From contig JAJZIP010000005.1 in assembly GCA_021810525.1 (NCBI GenBank), forward strand, positions 1-49,965: DNA of 49,965 nt, read 5' to 3'. Source of the DNA: Actinomycetes bacterium. Lineage in GTDB: Bacteria; Actinomycetota; Acidimicrobiia; Acidimicrobiales; Acidimicrobiaceae. A program made the translations under genes and the position numbers. The notes under the pieces were generated by a model. It saw only the letters and a program-made list of their open reading frames with translations, did not search any database and had not been told where the DNA came from. Positions 7,404 through 16,155 of this stretch are shown piece by piece. Numbering within the stretch: position 1 is the first letter of the stretch; every line of letters begins with the position of its first letter.

Positions 7404-9185
7404 GTGAAAATTGAAAAGCTGACCGTTCCCGTCGAACACCGCCCACAGATGGAATGGGGTAGCGACGCAATCACGGAGGTACTGAGCCAGCTGGACCTTC
7501 CCTTCATAAGCCTCACCCCAGGCGCGAGCTACAGGGGCGTGCATGATAGCCTCGTGAACTATCTTGGCAACGCCAAGCCTGAGATGATCCTCTGCCTGCA
7601 TGAAGAGAATGCCGTCGCGGTGGCGCAGGGGTACGCCAAAGTTACCGGAAAGCCCATAGCCGTTGCCGTGCATTCCAACGTCGGGCTGATGCATGCAACG
7701 ATGGCAATCTTCAACGCATATTGCGACCGCATGCCAATGGTAATTCTGGGGGCTACAGGACCTCTCGATGCGACCGAGAGACGGCCGTGGATCGACTGGA
7801 TCCACACCGCAACAGATCAGGCTGCGCTGATTCGCAACTACATCAAGTGGGACGACCAGCCCGGGTCCGTTACTGCTGCGGTCGAATCGTTGGCCAGAGC
7901 AAATCAGGTGACGCGATCCTACCCTTGCGCTCCGACCTATGTTTGTCTGGATGCAGGGATCCAGGAGCAAAGGCTCTCCGAGCCGGTCCAAATGCCAAAC
8001 CTAGCGAGATATCTGCCTCCAACTTCACCTGCGCCGCCGTCACAGGTAGTGGACGAAACCTGGAAGCTTCTCAAGGAAGCGAGAAGACCGCTGATTCTTA
8101 TGGGCAGAGTATCCCGAACGAGGAAATCATGGGACGACAGGATCAGATTGGTGGAGGCCCTTGGAGCCTGCGTCTTGACCGACCTCAAGGTCGGCGCTGT
8201 CTTCCCCACCAAGCACCCTCTCCAACCAGCATGGCCCGGAGCCAGAATCACCGCAGCAGGTAGGTCACTCATTCGCGATGCAGATGTAATCCTCAGCCTC
8301 GATTGGGTCGATCTCGGTGGTACTCTTCAGACCGCGGACTCAGGAGACACCCAGACCGTCATCTCATGCACAAACGACCAAGCGCTCCACAACGGGTGGA
8401 GCAAGGATCACTACGTACTCCCCAAAGTGGATCTCTCGATCTGCGCCGACCCCAACTCATTGGTAGACGCTCTTCTGGTAAAAGCAGAGGGTGAAGCGCC
8501 TCTATCAAGGGGAAACTGGCCGCCAAAGTTCGAGACGGCCGAGTCCGCGACCATCGAGAGGGACGGAGAGCAGCTGCTGATGTCTGAGCTGGCGACTTCA
8601 ATGCAGAATGCACTGGTTGGCCGCAAAGTCACCTGGACCGGCCTACCCCTTGGTTGGTCGAGAGAAGAGCTGGATTTCAACGACCCCCTCGACTATTTGG
8701 GACGTGATGGAGGAGGCGGCGTCGGGGCAGGGCCCGGCATTGCCGTGGGTGCGGCCCTGGCGCTTGCAGGAACTGATCGTATACCGGTTGCCGTTATCGG
8801 CGACGGGGACTATCTGATGGCCTCCTCAGCCTTATGGACCGCCGCACATCACAAACTTCCACTTCTAGTGGTGGTTGCGAACAACAGGGCATACTACAAC
8901 GACGAAGTACACCAGCAAAGAGTCGCCATCACCCGAGGACGACCGGTCGAAAACCGATGGGTCGGTCAGCATCTGAGGGATCCTGACCCCGACCTGGCCA
9001 CAATCGCACGGGGACACGGGCTGAAGGGCTTCGGTCCGATTCGTACTACGGTCGAACTTGAGAAGGCCTTGGCAGAGGCTCTTTCTGAAGTCGACTTAGG
9101 GAACGCTGCGCTCATCGACGTCTGGATCAGCCCAAGAGGCTACGAAGGCGCACCACCTGAAATGTCCAATCAGGGTCGTGGTTAG
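7404..9185 (+). CDS. Thiamine-diphosphate-dependent enzyme (acetolactate synthase/decarboxylase superfamily)
   Basis: This 593-residue protein has the three-domain ThDP architecture: an N-terminal pyrimidine-binding domain with the catalytic Glu in LHEENAVAVAQGYAK, a central domain, and a C-terminal pyrophosphate domain. The cofactor motif runs from GDGDYL, with the expected spacing, to the Asn pair in VVVANNRAYYND. The start is GTG 7404, preceded by AAGGAG at nine bases; a longer reading from 7332 has no such site. Length and motifs fit decarboxylases and carboligases such as benzoylformate decarboxylase, glyoxylate carboligase or acetolactate synthase, but I cannot assign one. No small regulatory subunit gene is adjacent, which argues against biosynthetic acetolactate synthase. 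Confidence 0.85.
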   Translation: MKIEKLTVPVEHRPQMEWGSDAITEVLSQLDLPFISLTPGASYRGVHDSLVNYLGNAKPEMILCLHEENAVAVAQGYAKVTGKPIAVAVHSNVGLMHATMAIFNAYCDRMPMVILGATGPLDATERRPWIDWIHTATDQAALIRNYIKWDDQPGSVTAAVESLARANQVTRSYPCAPTYVCLDAGIQEQRLSEPVQMPNLARYLPPTSPAPPSQVVDETWKLLKEARRPLILMGRVSRTRKSWDDRIRLVEALGACVLTDLKVGAVFPTKHPLQPAWPGARITAAGRSLIRDADVILSLDWVDLGGTLQTADSGDTQTVISCTNDQALHNGWSKDHYVLPKVDLSICADPNSLVDALLVKAEGEAPLSRGNWPPKFETAESATIERDGEQLLMSELATSMQNALVGRKVTWTGLPLGWSREELDFNDPLDYLGRDGGGGVGAGPGIAVGAALALAGTDRIPVAVIGDGDYLMASSALWTAAHHKLPLLVVVANNRAYYNDEVHQQRVAITRGRPVENRWVGQHLRDPDPDLATIARGHGLKGFGPIRTTVELEKALAEALSEVDLGNAALIDVWISPRGYEGAPPEMSNQGRG

Positions 9186-9298
9186 CTTTCGGCTGCTCGC
9201 AAACCATACTTCGGCAATGGTCGATACCTTCGAACTGCGATGTAGGCCATTCGAGGGACGACGGAGGTGGTTGACAGCAAGCCGTGACGAGACCGTCT

Positions 9299-9307
9299 TG
9301 TTATAAT
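9299..9307 (+). promoter_or_regulatory. Extended -10 promoter TGTTATAAT
   Basis: TATAAT at 9302-9307 with an upstream TG makes an extended -10 element, in the 186-bp gap after the ThDP-enzyme gene. Transcription would begin near 9314, just inside the ATG at 9312, favouring the downstream TTG 9372 as the start of the dehydrogenase gene. A TTGACA at 9271 is too far away (25 bp) to be its -35 box. Confidence 0.45.
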
Positions 9308-9371
9308 TTGGATGCCACATTCTAGTTCTAGCGACTTTCTCAAGTCGCCTAGGGAGAGAAAGGACCTTTCT

Positions 9372-10193
9372 TTGAGTCAGAATGACACGAATGCCACTGA
9401 AGATAGCGGAGCCCCAATTGAGATCATCAGCAACCGGCTCAAAGGTAAGGTGGCAATAGTCACCGGTGCCGGCCACGGTATCGGGCTAGCCTACGCAGCA
9501 CGCCTGGCAGCCGAAGGCGCTGGGGTAGTCATAGCGGAACTTGACGCCGAAGCTGGGGAAAAGGCAGAAGCCGAGCTCAAGAACAAAGGACATTCAGCGC
9601 TCGCCGTCGCCACGAACGTCACAGATCTGGGGAGTCTTGATGAGATGGCGAAGAAGACCCTCGACGCCTTTGGCCGTATCGACATCCTAGTGAACAACGC
9701 GGCGATCTTCTCCACAATCCCAATGTCGCGCTCGCCTTTCGACGAGATCGAGATCGAAGAATGGGACGCCATGATGGCTGTCAATGTCAAGGGCGCATGG
9801 CTGGCAAGTCGTGCAGTGTCGCCGACCATGAAGAAGCAGATGGCTGGCAAGATCATCAACATAAGCTCCGGAACAGCTCTCAAGGGCTCCGCCAGCAGGA
9901 TACACTACGTGACCAGCAAGGCTGCGATACTTGGCTTCACTCGGACTCTGGCGAGGGAGCTGGGTCCCTACAACATCAACGTCAACTGCGTCGCCCCCGG
10001 AAATACTCTCAGTGAGATTAATCCCGATGAATCGACCCTCTCGTTCAGAAACGCGGGAGCCAACGACCGGGCTCTCAAGCGAACGGAGAAACCGACTGAC
10101 CTTGTCGGAGCAGTTGCCTTCTTTGCCTCGCCAGACAGTGATTTCATAACGGGACAAACCCTCGTGGTTGACGGTGGGTCATTCATGCACTGA
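9372..10193 (+). CDS. Short-chain dehydrogenase/reductase (SDR family)
   Basis: This classical SDR has the cofactor motif TGAGHGIG, the structural NNAA motif in ILVNNAAIF, the catalytic Ser in INISSGTA, and YVTSK supplying the Tyr and Lys. The C-terminus GQTLVVDGGSFMH is typical of FabG-like members. The residue after the second strand is in AELDAE, suggesting NAD rather than NADP. I chose TTG 9372, which follows AAAGGA by eight bases and a candidate promoter at 9302. ATG 9312 would add 20 polar residues and is the alternative. It probably oxidises or reduces an intermediate shared with the flanking ThDP enzyme and hydrolase. Confidence 0.85.
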   Translation: MSQNDTNATEDSGAPIEIISNRLKGKVAIVTGAGHGIGLAYAARLAAEGAGVVIAELDAEAGEKAEAELKNKGHSALAVATNVTDLGSLDEMAKKTLDAFGRIDILVNNAAIFSTIPMSRSPFDEIEIEEWDAMMAVNVKGAWLASRAVSPTMKKQMAGKIINISSGTALKGSASRIHYVTSKAAILGFTRTLARELGPYNINVNCVAPGNTLSEINPDESTLSFRNAGANDRALKRTEKPTDLVGAVAFFASPDSDFITGQTLVVDGGSFMH

Positions 10194-10223
10194 TTGGCAA
10201 TCAAGACTTTGGAGTGTGATTAG

Positions 10224-10991
10224 ATGTCGGACCAGTATGTCCTAGAACCACTCGTAGTCGGGAGATTTCCAGCATTTCCGCTGGCCAAATTCCTTTACGG
10301 CCTCGACTCGAGTGAAAAAATAGAGGCTCCATGCATCTCCTGGCTTGCCCGGAGCACAACGACAAATTCACTCGTCTTGATCGATACGGGTCCAGCAGTT
10401 CCAACCGAAGAGACATCGCAATTTCATGTAGGCCTTGACGTGAGAGGCGAGCACAGGATCGACCGCGTGCTCGTCTCTCACGGTATCGATCCGACAGAGA
10501 TCACCCATGTGGTCTTCACGCATCTGCATTTCGATCACTGCTCATATGCGGAGCATCTGCCAAATGCAAGGGTGCTAGTTCAACGGTCGGAACTTCGTTA
10601 CGCGGTCTCCCCCGAGCCCGAACACCAGACCGGTTATGAAACCGGCTTCAGAAATGTCATTCCGAGTTGGATGAAGGCGTTCGACAAGATTCAAGCAATC
10701 GAGGGTGACACGGAGGTGGCGCCTGGGTTCCAAATCCTGGCACTGCCTGGACATACCCCCGGCTCCTCCGGCGCGATCTTCGACACCAAGGTTGGAAGGC
10801 ATGCAATTGTAGGAGACCTGGTCAACCAAGTGGAGAACTGGGAGGGAAATGGCGGCAATCATATTCCCCCAACACTCAACTGCGGCATAGAACAATGCCA
10901 CAAATCCTTCAAACGACTCGAAAAGGAGGCAGATGTGGTCTTAGCCTCCCACGACTATCGCATGTTCGACTCGTCAAGATATGGTCTTTAG
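10224..10991 (+). CDS. Metallo-beta-lactamase-fold hydrolase (lactonase-like)
   Basis: This 255-residue protein carries the dinuclear metal motif THLHFDH (His100, His102, Asp104, His105), a later His in LPGHTPGSSG, the bridging Asp in IVGDLVNQ, and a final His in LASHDYRMF. This layout matches the lactonase/glyoxalase II branch of the fold, including AHL lactonases. In this neighbourhood a lactone, thioester or similar cyclic ester is more likely than a quorum signal, but that is inference. ATG 10224 has GGAG nine bases upstream and lies 30 bp after the SDR gene, so they are likely co-transcribed. The gene converges on the sugar-type ATPase gene, 52 bp away. Confidence 0.85.
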   Translation: MSDQYVLEPLVVGRFPAFPLAKFLYGLDSSEKIEAPCISWLARSTTTNSLVLIDTGPAVPTEETSQFHVGLDVRGEHRIDRVLVSHGIDPTEITHVVFTHLHFDHCSYAEHLPNARVLVQRSELRYAVSPEPEHQTGYETGFRNVIPSWMKAFDKIQAIEGDTEVAPGFQILALPGHTPGSSGAIFDTKVGRHAIVGDLVNQVENWEGNGGNHIPPTLNCGIEQCHKSFKRLEKEADVVLASHDYRMFDSSRYGL

Positions 10992-11043
10992 CAATTCCAA
11001 GACAGCTGGGACGATGAAGCCGGTCGGCGCCGGTCGATGCCGA

Positions 11044-12651
11044 TCAGCCAACCGACCAAGTCACCCGCTCCTCTTCGCTGTCGTCTTCAAGACTCGCCTG
11101 AAAAGCCGCTCGCACGACATCATCACCGGTGACCGCTTCACCCTTTAGCTCCATGCGAATCCTGCCATGACCGCAAACAAGTATTCGGTCGCAGATGTGT
11201 GCGAGATCTTCATATTCGATTGACGAAATCAGAATCGCAGCTCCTGATGCCGCCCTCTCGGCCAATAGCCTGAAAACCTCCCTCTTGGACAGAACATCTA
11301 CACCTTCAGTAGGCTCATGGAGCAGTACAACCTCAGGGCTGAGCGCCATCCACTTGCCGACCACTACCTTCTGCTGATTGCCACCGCTGAGGGCGCCAAG
11401 CCGAGTTTCCAGGCTTACTGGGGTGACACCGAAGGCCTGAGCGACCCGCTGGGCATCATTGCTTTCCTCCCGACTTCGCAAGAGGCCACCCTTGATGAAC
11501 TGCCGGAGCTTTGGCTGGGTTATGTTCTCGCGTATGCTCAGATCGGTCACGATCGAATTGTTGGCGCGGTCACCAGGAACCAAAACCATCCCGCGCGAGA
11601 TATGATCGGAGATAGGCGTGCGGGAGAGATCCACTTCCACGCCCCTCCGAACAAGTTTCCCTGTCGCTCCACGCTGCGAATCGAAGAGCAGGTAGGGCAG
11701 TTCCTCGAAGCCGGCACCCTGGAGCCCGGTGACGCCCACGATCTCCCCAGGGTACAACGAAAAACTCATGTTCGAGACCCTTGGGCCGGAAAGATCTTCG
11801 ACCTCGAGCACGGCGTTGGGGTCTCTCAGGGCGTTCTTCCTAGCGGGATAAAAGGACCCTATCCTGGATCCCACCAGCGCCTCGACAATTTCTTCATTGC
11901 TCACCTCAGAAGAATTGAACGTTGCCACTATCTGCCCATTTCGCAGCACGCTCACTCGGTCCGCAATCTCTCTGAGCTCTTGTGGCCTATGTCCGATGAA
12001 AAGAACGCCCAGCCCTTCACGACCGGCAAGCTCCCTCAACCAGGTGCCCAGACCTGTCGCCTCTTCGCGACCCATGGCTGCGGTCGGCTCATCCAGTATC
12101 ACAGTCGTCAATGCCTCGCCGGAGCGGCAATAAAGCGCCCTGATTATTGCAAGCTTCGCCTTTACCGCCACCGACAGTGTCTTTGCATCAGCATCAAGGT
12201 CAACAAAAACATTATGCCGGTTCAGCTCCTCTCGGATCGAACGCCTCTCCTCTTTCCATCGAATCTTCCAAACCGGGCCGAGCGAGTACCCCCTTCCAAG
12301 ACACATGTTGTCAAGTACCGACATTCCTGCTATGAAGCCGTTATCCTGATGAACAAACCTGACGCCCGCTTGACGGATCTCATGCGGGTTGATCGGCAGA
12401 GAGAGCCGATTCCCCGACACAAATATTTCAGAGCCTTCATCGGCACTATGATAGCCAGCCAATATCTTTACGATGGTTGACTTTCCCGACCCATTTGCAC
12501 CTGCTAGAGCGTGGATCTCGCCAGGCATCACCGAGAGGTTCACCCCGGAGAGGACGGGACGACCAGTCATGAAAGACTTGGAAGCATTTCGAATTTCCAA
12601 CTTTGGAGAGAGATTTCCAACTTCACTCTTAGCTCCGTCGAAATTGCTCAC
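11044..12651 (-). CDS. Ribose/galactose-type ABC transporter ATPase (two fused ATPase domains)
   Basis: This 535-residue protein fuses two ABC domains as in RbsA, MglA and XylG. The first has Walker A GANGSGKST and Walker B VILDEPTAAM, while its signature region reads LSVAVKAKL. The second has the family's usual degenerate P-loop (GLQGAGFEE), an intact signature LSGGNQQK and Walker B VVLLHEPTEGVD. GTG 12651 follows AAAGGAG by seven bases. It is the last gene of a permease, binding-protein and ATPase set on the minus strand. RbsA-type systems import sugars, autoinducer-2, purine nucleosides and similar small polar molecules; the upstream amidohydrolase genes hint at a nitrogen-containing substrate. 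Confidence 0.9.
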   Translation of the reverse strand: MSNFDGAKSEVGNLSPKLEIRNASKSFMTGRPVLSGVNLSVMPGEIHALAGANGSGKSTIVKILAGYHSADEGSEIFVSGNRLSLPINPHEIRQAGVRFVHQDNGFIAGMSVLDNMCLGRGYSLGPVWKIRWKEERRSIREELNRHNVFVDLDADAKTLSVAVKAKLAIIRALYCRSGEALTTVILDEPTAAMGREEATGLGTWLRELAGREGLGVLFIGHRPQELREIADRVSVLRNGQIVATFNSSEVSNEEIVEALVGSRIGSFYPARKNALRDPNAVLEVEDLSGPRVSNMSFSLYPGEIVGVTGLQGAGFEELPYLLFDSQRGATGKLVRRGVEVDLSRTPISDHISRGMVLVPGDRANNSIVTDLSIRENITQPKLRQFIKGGLLRSREESNDAQRVAQAFGVTPVSLETRLGALSGGNQQKVVVGKWMALSPEVVLLHEPTEGVDVLSKREVFRLLAERAASGAAILISSIEYEDLAHICDRILVCGHGRIRMELKGEAVTGDDVVRAAFQASLEDDSEEERVTWSVG

Positions 12652-12716
12652 CTCAAAACTCCTTTCACAATGATCAACCCGTCGAGTGTCTTGCCCTTCA
12701 GCTCAAGACGTCCGTC

Positions 12717-13976
12717 TTAGCTCCCGCTCCAGAGCTTGTAGAAGACGCTTGACAGCGCAGTGGTTGATCCGGTGTACCATGCGCCTGTGTCAAATTCAGT
12801 GCTGTTGAGCGTAACTGATCCAATATTTGCGCTGGTAAAGACCCTGACGCTGGGCTGCGCCTCTTTGACAAGAGAAGAGGTTGGAACGCCGCTCAAGTAC
12901 CTCAATGTCTCATCCGCTGCCAGGAAACCCATCTGGGGGAGGTCCTGACCTACGTCACAGACCACAACCTGACCTTGCGAGAGGTTCGTCATCTGTTGCA
13001 GACTCCCGTTGACAGTGACCACCTTGACACTGCTTGCCTTGCCAGCCTGAATGATCGCAGGATCCGTGTACGCGGCCATAGGATCGAAGACTGGAACGAC
13101 GTAGTTGATATCAGGATGAAGCGAGAGTTGCGCTGAAACTGTGGGTCCGAGATCTGAAGCCCAGTTGGTTATCTGCACTGCTTGAGTGTCCACGGTGCAC
13201 TTTGAACAAAGCTGCTTCAAAGTCGACTCGAAGTTTGACTCTTCATATTGACCTCCCAGAATTCCCGGGGAGCCAATGAAAAGAACGTGAGCATTCCCGT
13301 TTGAATCCTTGACAATGAAGTCTGCCGCCAGAGCACCAGACAACGGGTCAGGTGGGCCGGCATTGGCTGCCAGCCCAGTCAAGTGAGGATCAATTCCGCT
13401 GGCGTCCGAGGAATTTGGCACTGGAACGTCCAAAGCAGATATGACAGGCACATGTGCTGCGTTCGCAGCCTGTACCCCGGAAGTAAACGACTGAGGATCT
13501 CCACCGTCAGCAATTATGGCAGCCGCATGTTGTGACAGTCCCTGCTGGATGCAGCTGCCCATATTGACCGAAACACCCTTTGCATCACAAGTGAGGACCT
13601 TTACGTTCTCGTGAGTGAGAGCGGTCTCGATATTCTTTGCCACAATTGAAACAGCCGGATTTGCCGAACTCTGCTCCACCAGCCATACCAGCTTTCCGCT
13701 GGCCTTGGAGGCATCGAAAGCAGGGCCAGGAGCGGTCACCGGCCCGGCCGAACTGTACTTGGCCAGCGCCGCACTTGCCTGGGAAACCCCTGCAGCCGAG
13801 TTGCCTGCAGAACTGCTACCGCTCGACGCACTTGGCGATTTAGTGGTCGAAGATGATGACGACGCCGTTGAACTACTTGAACCACATGCAGCTAGCAGCA
13901 GTGCCAAAACACCGCTCGCAATAGCCACCGAACCGCCGCGAAGCGAAAACCCAGATCTTTCTGGCCAAATTATCAT
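12717..13976 (-). CDS. Periplasmic-binding-protein type 1 lipoprotein of a ribose-type ABC importer
   Basis: This 419-residue receptor begins with a signal peptide ending in the lipobox LLAAC, followed by a long Ser/Thr-rich linker. The two-lobed PBP1 domain follows: KLVWLVEQSSANPAVSIVAK resembles the first strand and helix of RbsB-like receptors, and later segments include IIADGGDPQSF and INYVVPVFDPMAAY. Its ATG overlaps the permease stop codon as ATGA, indicating translational coupling. The ATPase gene follows after 65 bp. The ligand is unknown: the segments visible do not show the conserved sugar-stacking pattern clearly. Confidence 0.88.
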   Translation of the reverse strand: MIIWPERSGFSLRGGSVAIASGVLALLLAACGSSSSTASSSSSTTKSPSASSGSSSAGNSAAGVSQASAALAKYSSAGPVTAPGPAFDASKASGKLVWLVEQSSANPAVSIVAKNIETALTHENVKVLTCDAKGVSVNMGSCIQQGLSQHAAAIIADGGDPQSFTSGVQAANAAHVPVISALDVPVPNSSDASGIDPHLTGLAANAGPPDPLSGALAADFIVKDSNGNAHVLFIGSPGILGGQYEESNFESTLKQLCSKCTVDTQAVQITNWASDLGPTVSAQLSLHPDINYVVPVFDPMAAYTDPAIIQAGKASSVKVVTVNGSLQQMTNLSQGQVVVCDVGQDLPQMGFLAADETLRYLSGVPTSSLVKEAQPSVRVFTSANIGSVTLNSTEFDTGAWYTGSTTALSSVFYKLWSGS

Positions 13977-15034
13977 GCCGAACTACCCTTTCTGACTCTT
14001 AACCCCAAGAGTTCCGATAAACCTGACAATGCTACGGTGATTACAAGCGCTCCCCCATAAAACGCATCGTCAATCCAACTGCCCACCCCGAGCAGCTGAA
14101 TCCCCACAACTCCAGTTGCCAAGAAATAGAGAGCCACAAGGCTCCCAAATGCATTGACACGGCCTGGAGTAAAAATCAGTGAACCCAAAAACGTTGCAGC
14201 GAATGCCGGAAGCAGCAAGGGCTGGAACGAGGACGGATCCGCGCCACCAGCAACCCCGATCGATACGATTCCCGCCAGGCCTGCGATGAAAGAGCCCAGC
14301 ACAAATCCAAGGAGCCGTAACCGCGAAACCTCAATCCCGGAAAGCCGCGCCACCTCACGGTTGAATCCGAGAAATAGCATCCATCGGCCAGCAGGCGTGT
14401 GTCGGAATAGGTACCAGAGTATGATCGCGACCGCGACCGCATAGTAAAACGCATAGCTGATCCCCATGATCTGGTAATTCATCGCGTTCTGAAACGCCAG
14501 CGAGATTCCGCTTACCGTCAATGAATGGGAGACCTCCGTCGTGACACCAAGAACAAGCGTCCCCATGCCTAGAGTCACGATAATTCCTCTGACTCTCAGA
14601 TAGACCGTTATCAATCCGCTCACCAAGCCGGTCACTAAGGCTGCGCCAAGGGCCACGGCCAATGAGACTGCGACACCATAGTGATCCGAACCGTTCATTC
14701 GACCGAAAATGGTCGCCGACAGCGCCATGACCGACGCGATCGAGAGATCAACCTCTCCTACTGCCAGCGTCGGCACCACGGCAAGAGCAAGGATTACCAG
14801 ATCAGCTTGAGAGCTGGCGATCTCTTTAAAGTTGCTCGTAGTGAAGAAGGATGAGGTTTCGATGGCAGCAAAGATGGCTATCTCGACGAACCAAGCGATG
14901 ACAATCCCGTACTTGGCTACCACTCCGCGCTTGCGCCGCTGTTGAAACAGCTCCGACCGTGACGCCGTCGAGATGGTCCCCCTGGATTCGGATTGATCTG
15001 AAACCGGCTCTTCAACTGAACCTACCTCGGTCAC
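13973..15034 (-). CDS. Ribose-type ABC transporter permease
   Basis: This 353-residue polytopic protein has a roughly 35-residue polar N-terminus and eight to ten hydrophobic segments. The hallmark is LAVVPTLAVGEVDLSIASVMALSA, the segment that reads GGIDLSVG in RbsC-type permeases; here the usual Gly-Gly-Ile-Asp is Gly-Glu-Val-Asp. A second family signature is the VYLRVRGIIVTLGMGTLVLG region. GTG 15034 is preceded by GAGGGGAG. It overlaps the binding-protein gene by four bases. An 11-bp inverted repeat lies just upstream, so this operon may be controlled separately from the amidohydrolase genes further upstream. Confidence 0.88.
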   Translation of the reverse strand: MTEVGSVEEPVSDQSESRGTISTASRSELFQQRRKRGVVAKYGIVIAWFVEIAIFAAIETSSFFTTSNFKEIASSQADLVILALAVVPTLAVGEVDLSIASVMALSATIFGRMNGSDHYGVAVSLAVALGAALVTGLVSGLITVYLRVRGIIVTLGMGTLVLGVTTEVSHSLTVSGISLAFQNAMNYQIMGISYAFYYAVAVAIILWYLFRHTPAGRWMLFLGFNREVARLSGIEVSRLRLLGFVLGSFIAGLAGIVSIGVAGGADPSSFQPLLLPAFAATFLGSLIFTPGRVNAFGSLVALYFLATGVVGIQLLGVGSWIDDAFYGGALVITVALSGLSELLGLRVRKGSSA

Positions 15035-15065
15035 AAGTCACTCCCCTCTAAAGCGATACCGAGCC

Positions 15066-15092
15066 ATCGGCGCCAAGTAAATTGGTGCCGAT
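15066..15092. promoter_or_regulatory. 11-bp inverted repeat upstream of the ribose-type permease gene
   Basis: ATCGGCGCCAA (15066-15076) and TTGGTGCCGAT (15082-15092) are inverted arms with a five-base spacer and one mismatch, tolerated as G-U in RNA. It lies 32 bases before the permease start in a 221-bp gap. It may be an operator or an mRNA hairpin; the lack of a T-run argues against a terminator. Confidence 0.5.
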
Positions 15093-15255
15093 AGTAAACC
15101 CACCAGAAAAACACAACCGCAAAAATTGCCGCCAATGACGTTGAAGACGTGATTAATCGAATCCCCTGGAAAAGCCCACAATCTGTCATTAACCTCCCGA
15201 AACAGAAAGTGGACTCGATACTCGATCACACCTCGGAAACGTCAATGAATAATTG

Positions 15256-16155
15256 CTACGGCTCAATCTCCTTGAAAGCCCCCATGATATCCGAACCGGT
15301 TGCAAGCCACGTGTCACGTTGTCCAGCTATGTAGTGCAGTGCATCGCTTAGGTAACCGATTCTGTGTGCCTGGCCTGCCAGAAAGGGGTGCACCGGAATC
15401 GCCATGACCCTTCCTCTATTCTGCTTGATGCTCTCGCCCCTGAGTTGTTCGTACTGATCCAAAAGACGCTGATGGTACTCCGGTCCAGTCAAACGTTGGC
15501 GCAGGATCAGCTCCATGTCGTTCATTTCAATACTGTAAGGAATACTGAGGATTCGTCCGTCAGCTGCATCCATCCAGAATGGAAGGTCGTCGGCAACCCA
15601 GTCGCACACATATTCGACACCAGACCGCTTGAGAATATCGAGGGTATTGTGCGATTCGGATAAACCCGGGCCGAGCCATCCGCGCGGCCTTGCACCTGAC
15701 CCAGCTTCGATTCGATCAAGTACTTTGCCCACAAGTTCCGCCTCATCGGCCTCGTCCATACCCTGAAGCCTGATCGAGTTGTTGGTCCCGTGTCCGATCC
15801 ACTCCCAACTCCTCTTGTTTCCCTCTTCAATCAGACGAGGATACTCATCGCAAACCTCGCTATTGAGAGTCGCAGAAATCTTGATGCCAACTTCGTCGAA
15901 GCATTCGAACAGCCGCCAAATTCCTGCTCTGACACCGTAATCACGCCAGCTGTGGTTGAGAACGTCCGGCTGCACCACAGCGGCGCGATCGTTGACGGTG
16001 GCGCCTTGCCGGTCGTATGGGTAATACTCGACGTTGGGTATGACCCACACTGCAACTCCAGCCCCACCCGGCCACATGAACTCCGGACGGTCGACGATCG
16101 GCTGGTAATTATACCTGAGGCCTGGTGAACGAGAGTTGGAATCTCCCGTGCTCAT
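15256..16155 (-). CDS. Polysaccharide-deacetylase-fold hydrolase (PuuE allantoinase-like)
   Basis: This 299-residue protein belongs to the NodB/polysaccharide deacetylase fold, closest in pattern to the metal-poor PuuE-type allantoinases. Visible hallmarks are WPGGAGVAVWVIPNVEYYPYD at the start, SWRDYGVRAGIWRLFECFDE, EWIGHGTNNS with the conserved His region, GWLGPGLSESHNTLDIL, and IPVHPFLAGQAHR near the end. PuuE enzymes open cyclic amides such as allantoin. ATG 16155 overlaps the upstream stop codon as ATGA, so this start is well supported and translation is coupled to the isochorismatase-like gene. Together they suggest ring opening and deamidation of a cyclic amide, imide or ureide. Confidence 0.8.
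   Translation of the reverse strand: MSTGDSNSRSPGLRYNYQPIVDRPEFMWPGGAGVAVWVIPNVEYYPYDRQGATVNDRAAVVQPDVLNHSWRDYGVRAGIWRLFECFDEVGIKISATLNSEVCDEYPRLIEEGNKRSWEWIGHGTNNSIRLQGMDEADEAELVGKVLDRIEAGSGARPRGWLGPGLSESHNTLDILKRSGVEYVCDWVADDLPFWMDAADGRILSIPYSIEMNDMELILRQRLTGPEYHQRLLDQYEQLRGESIKQNRGRVMAIPVHPFLAGQAHRIGYLSDALHYIAGQRDTWLATGSDIMGAFKEIEP

Noticed and set aside
7404-9185. Assignment of the ThDP enzyme as biosynthetic acetolactate synthase (ilvB)
   Set aside because: No regulatory subunit or branched-chain gene is adjacent, and its neighbours are catabolic.
9271-9307. TTGACA and TATAAT as one sigma-70 promoter
   Set aside because: The spacer is 25 bp, too long; only the extended -10 element is kept.
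11317-12480. 387-codon open frame on the plus strand
   Set aside because: It is antisense to the ribose-type ATPase gene, whose motifs and ribosome-binding site are clear; its composition is a shadow of that frame.
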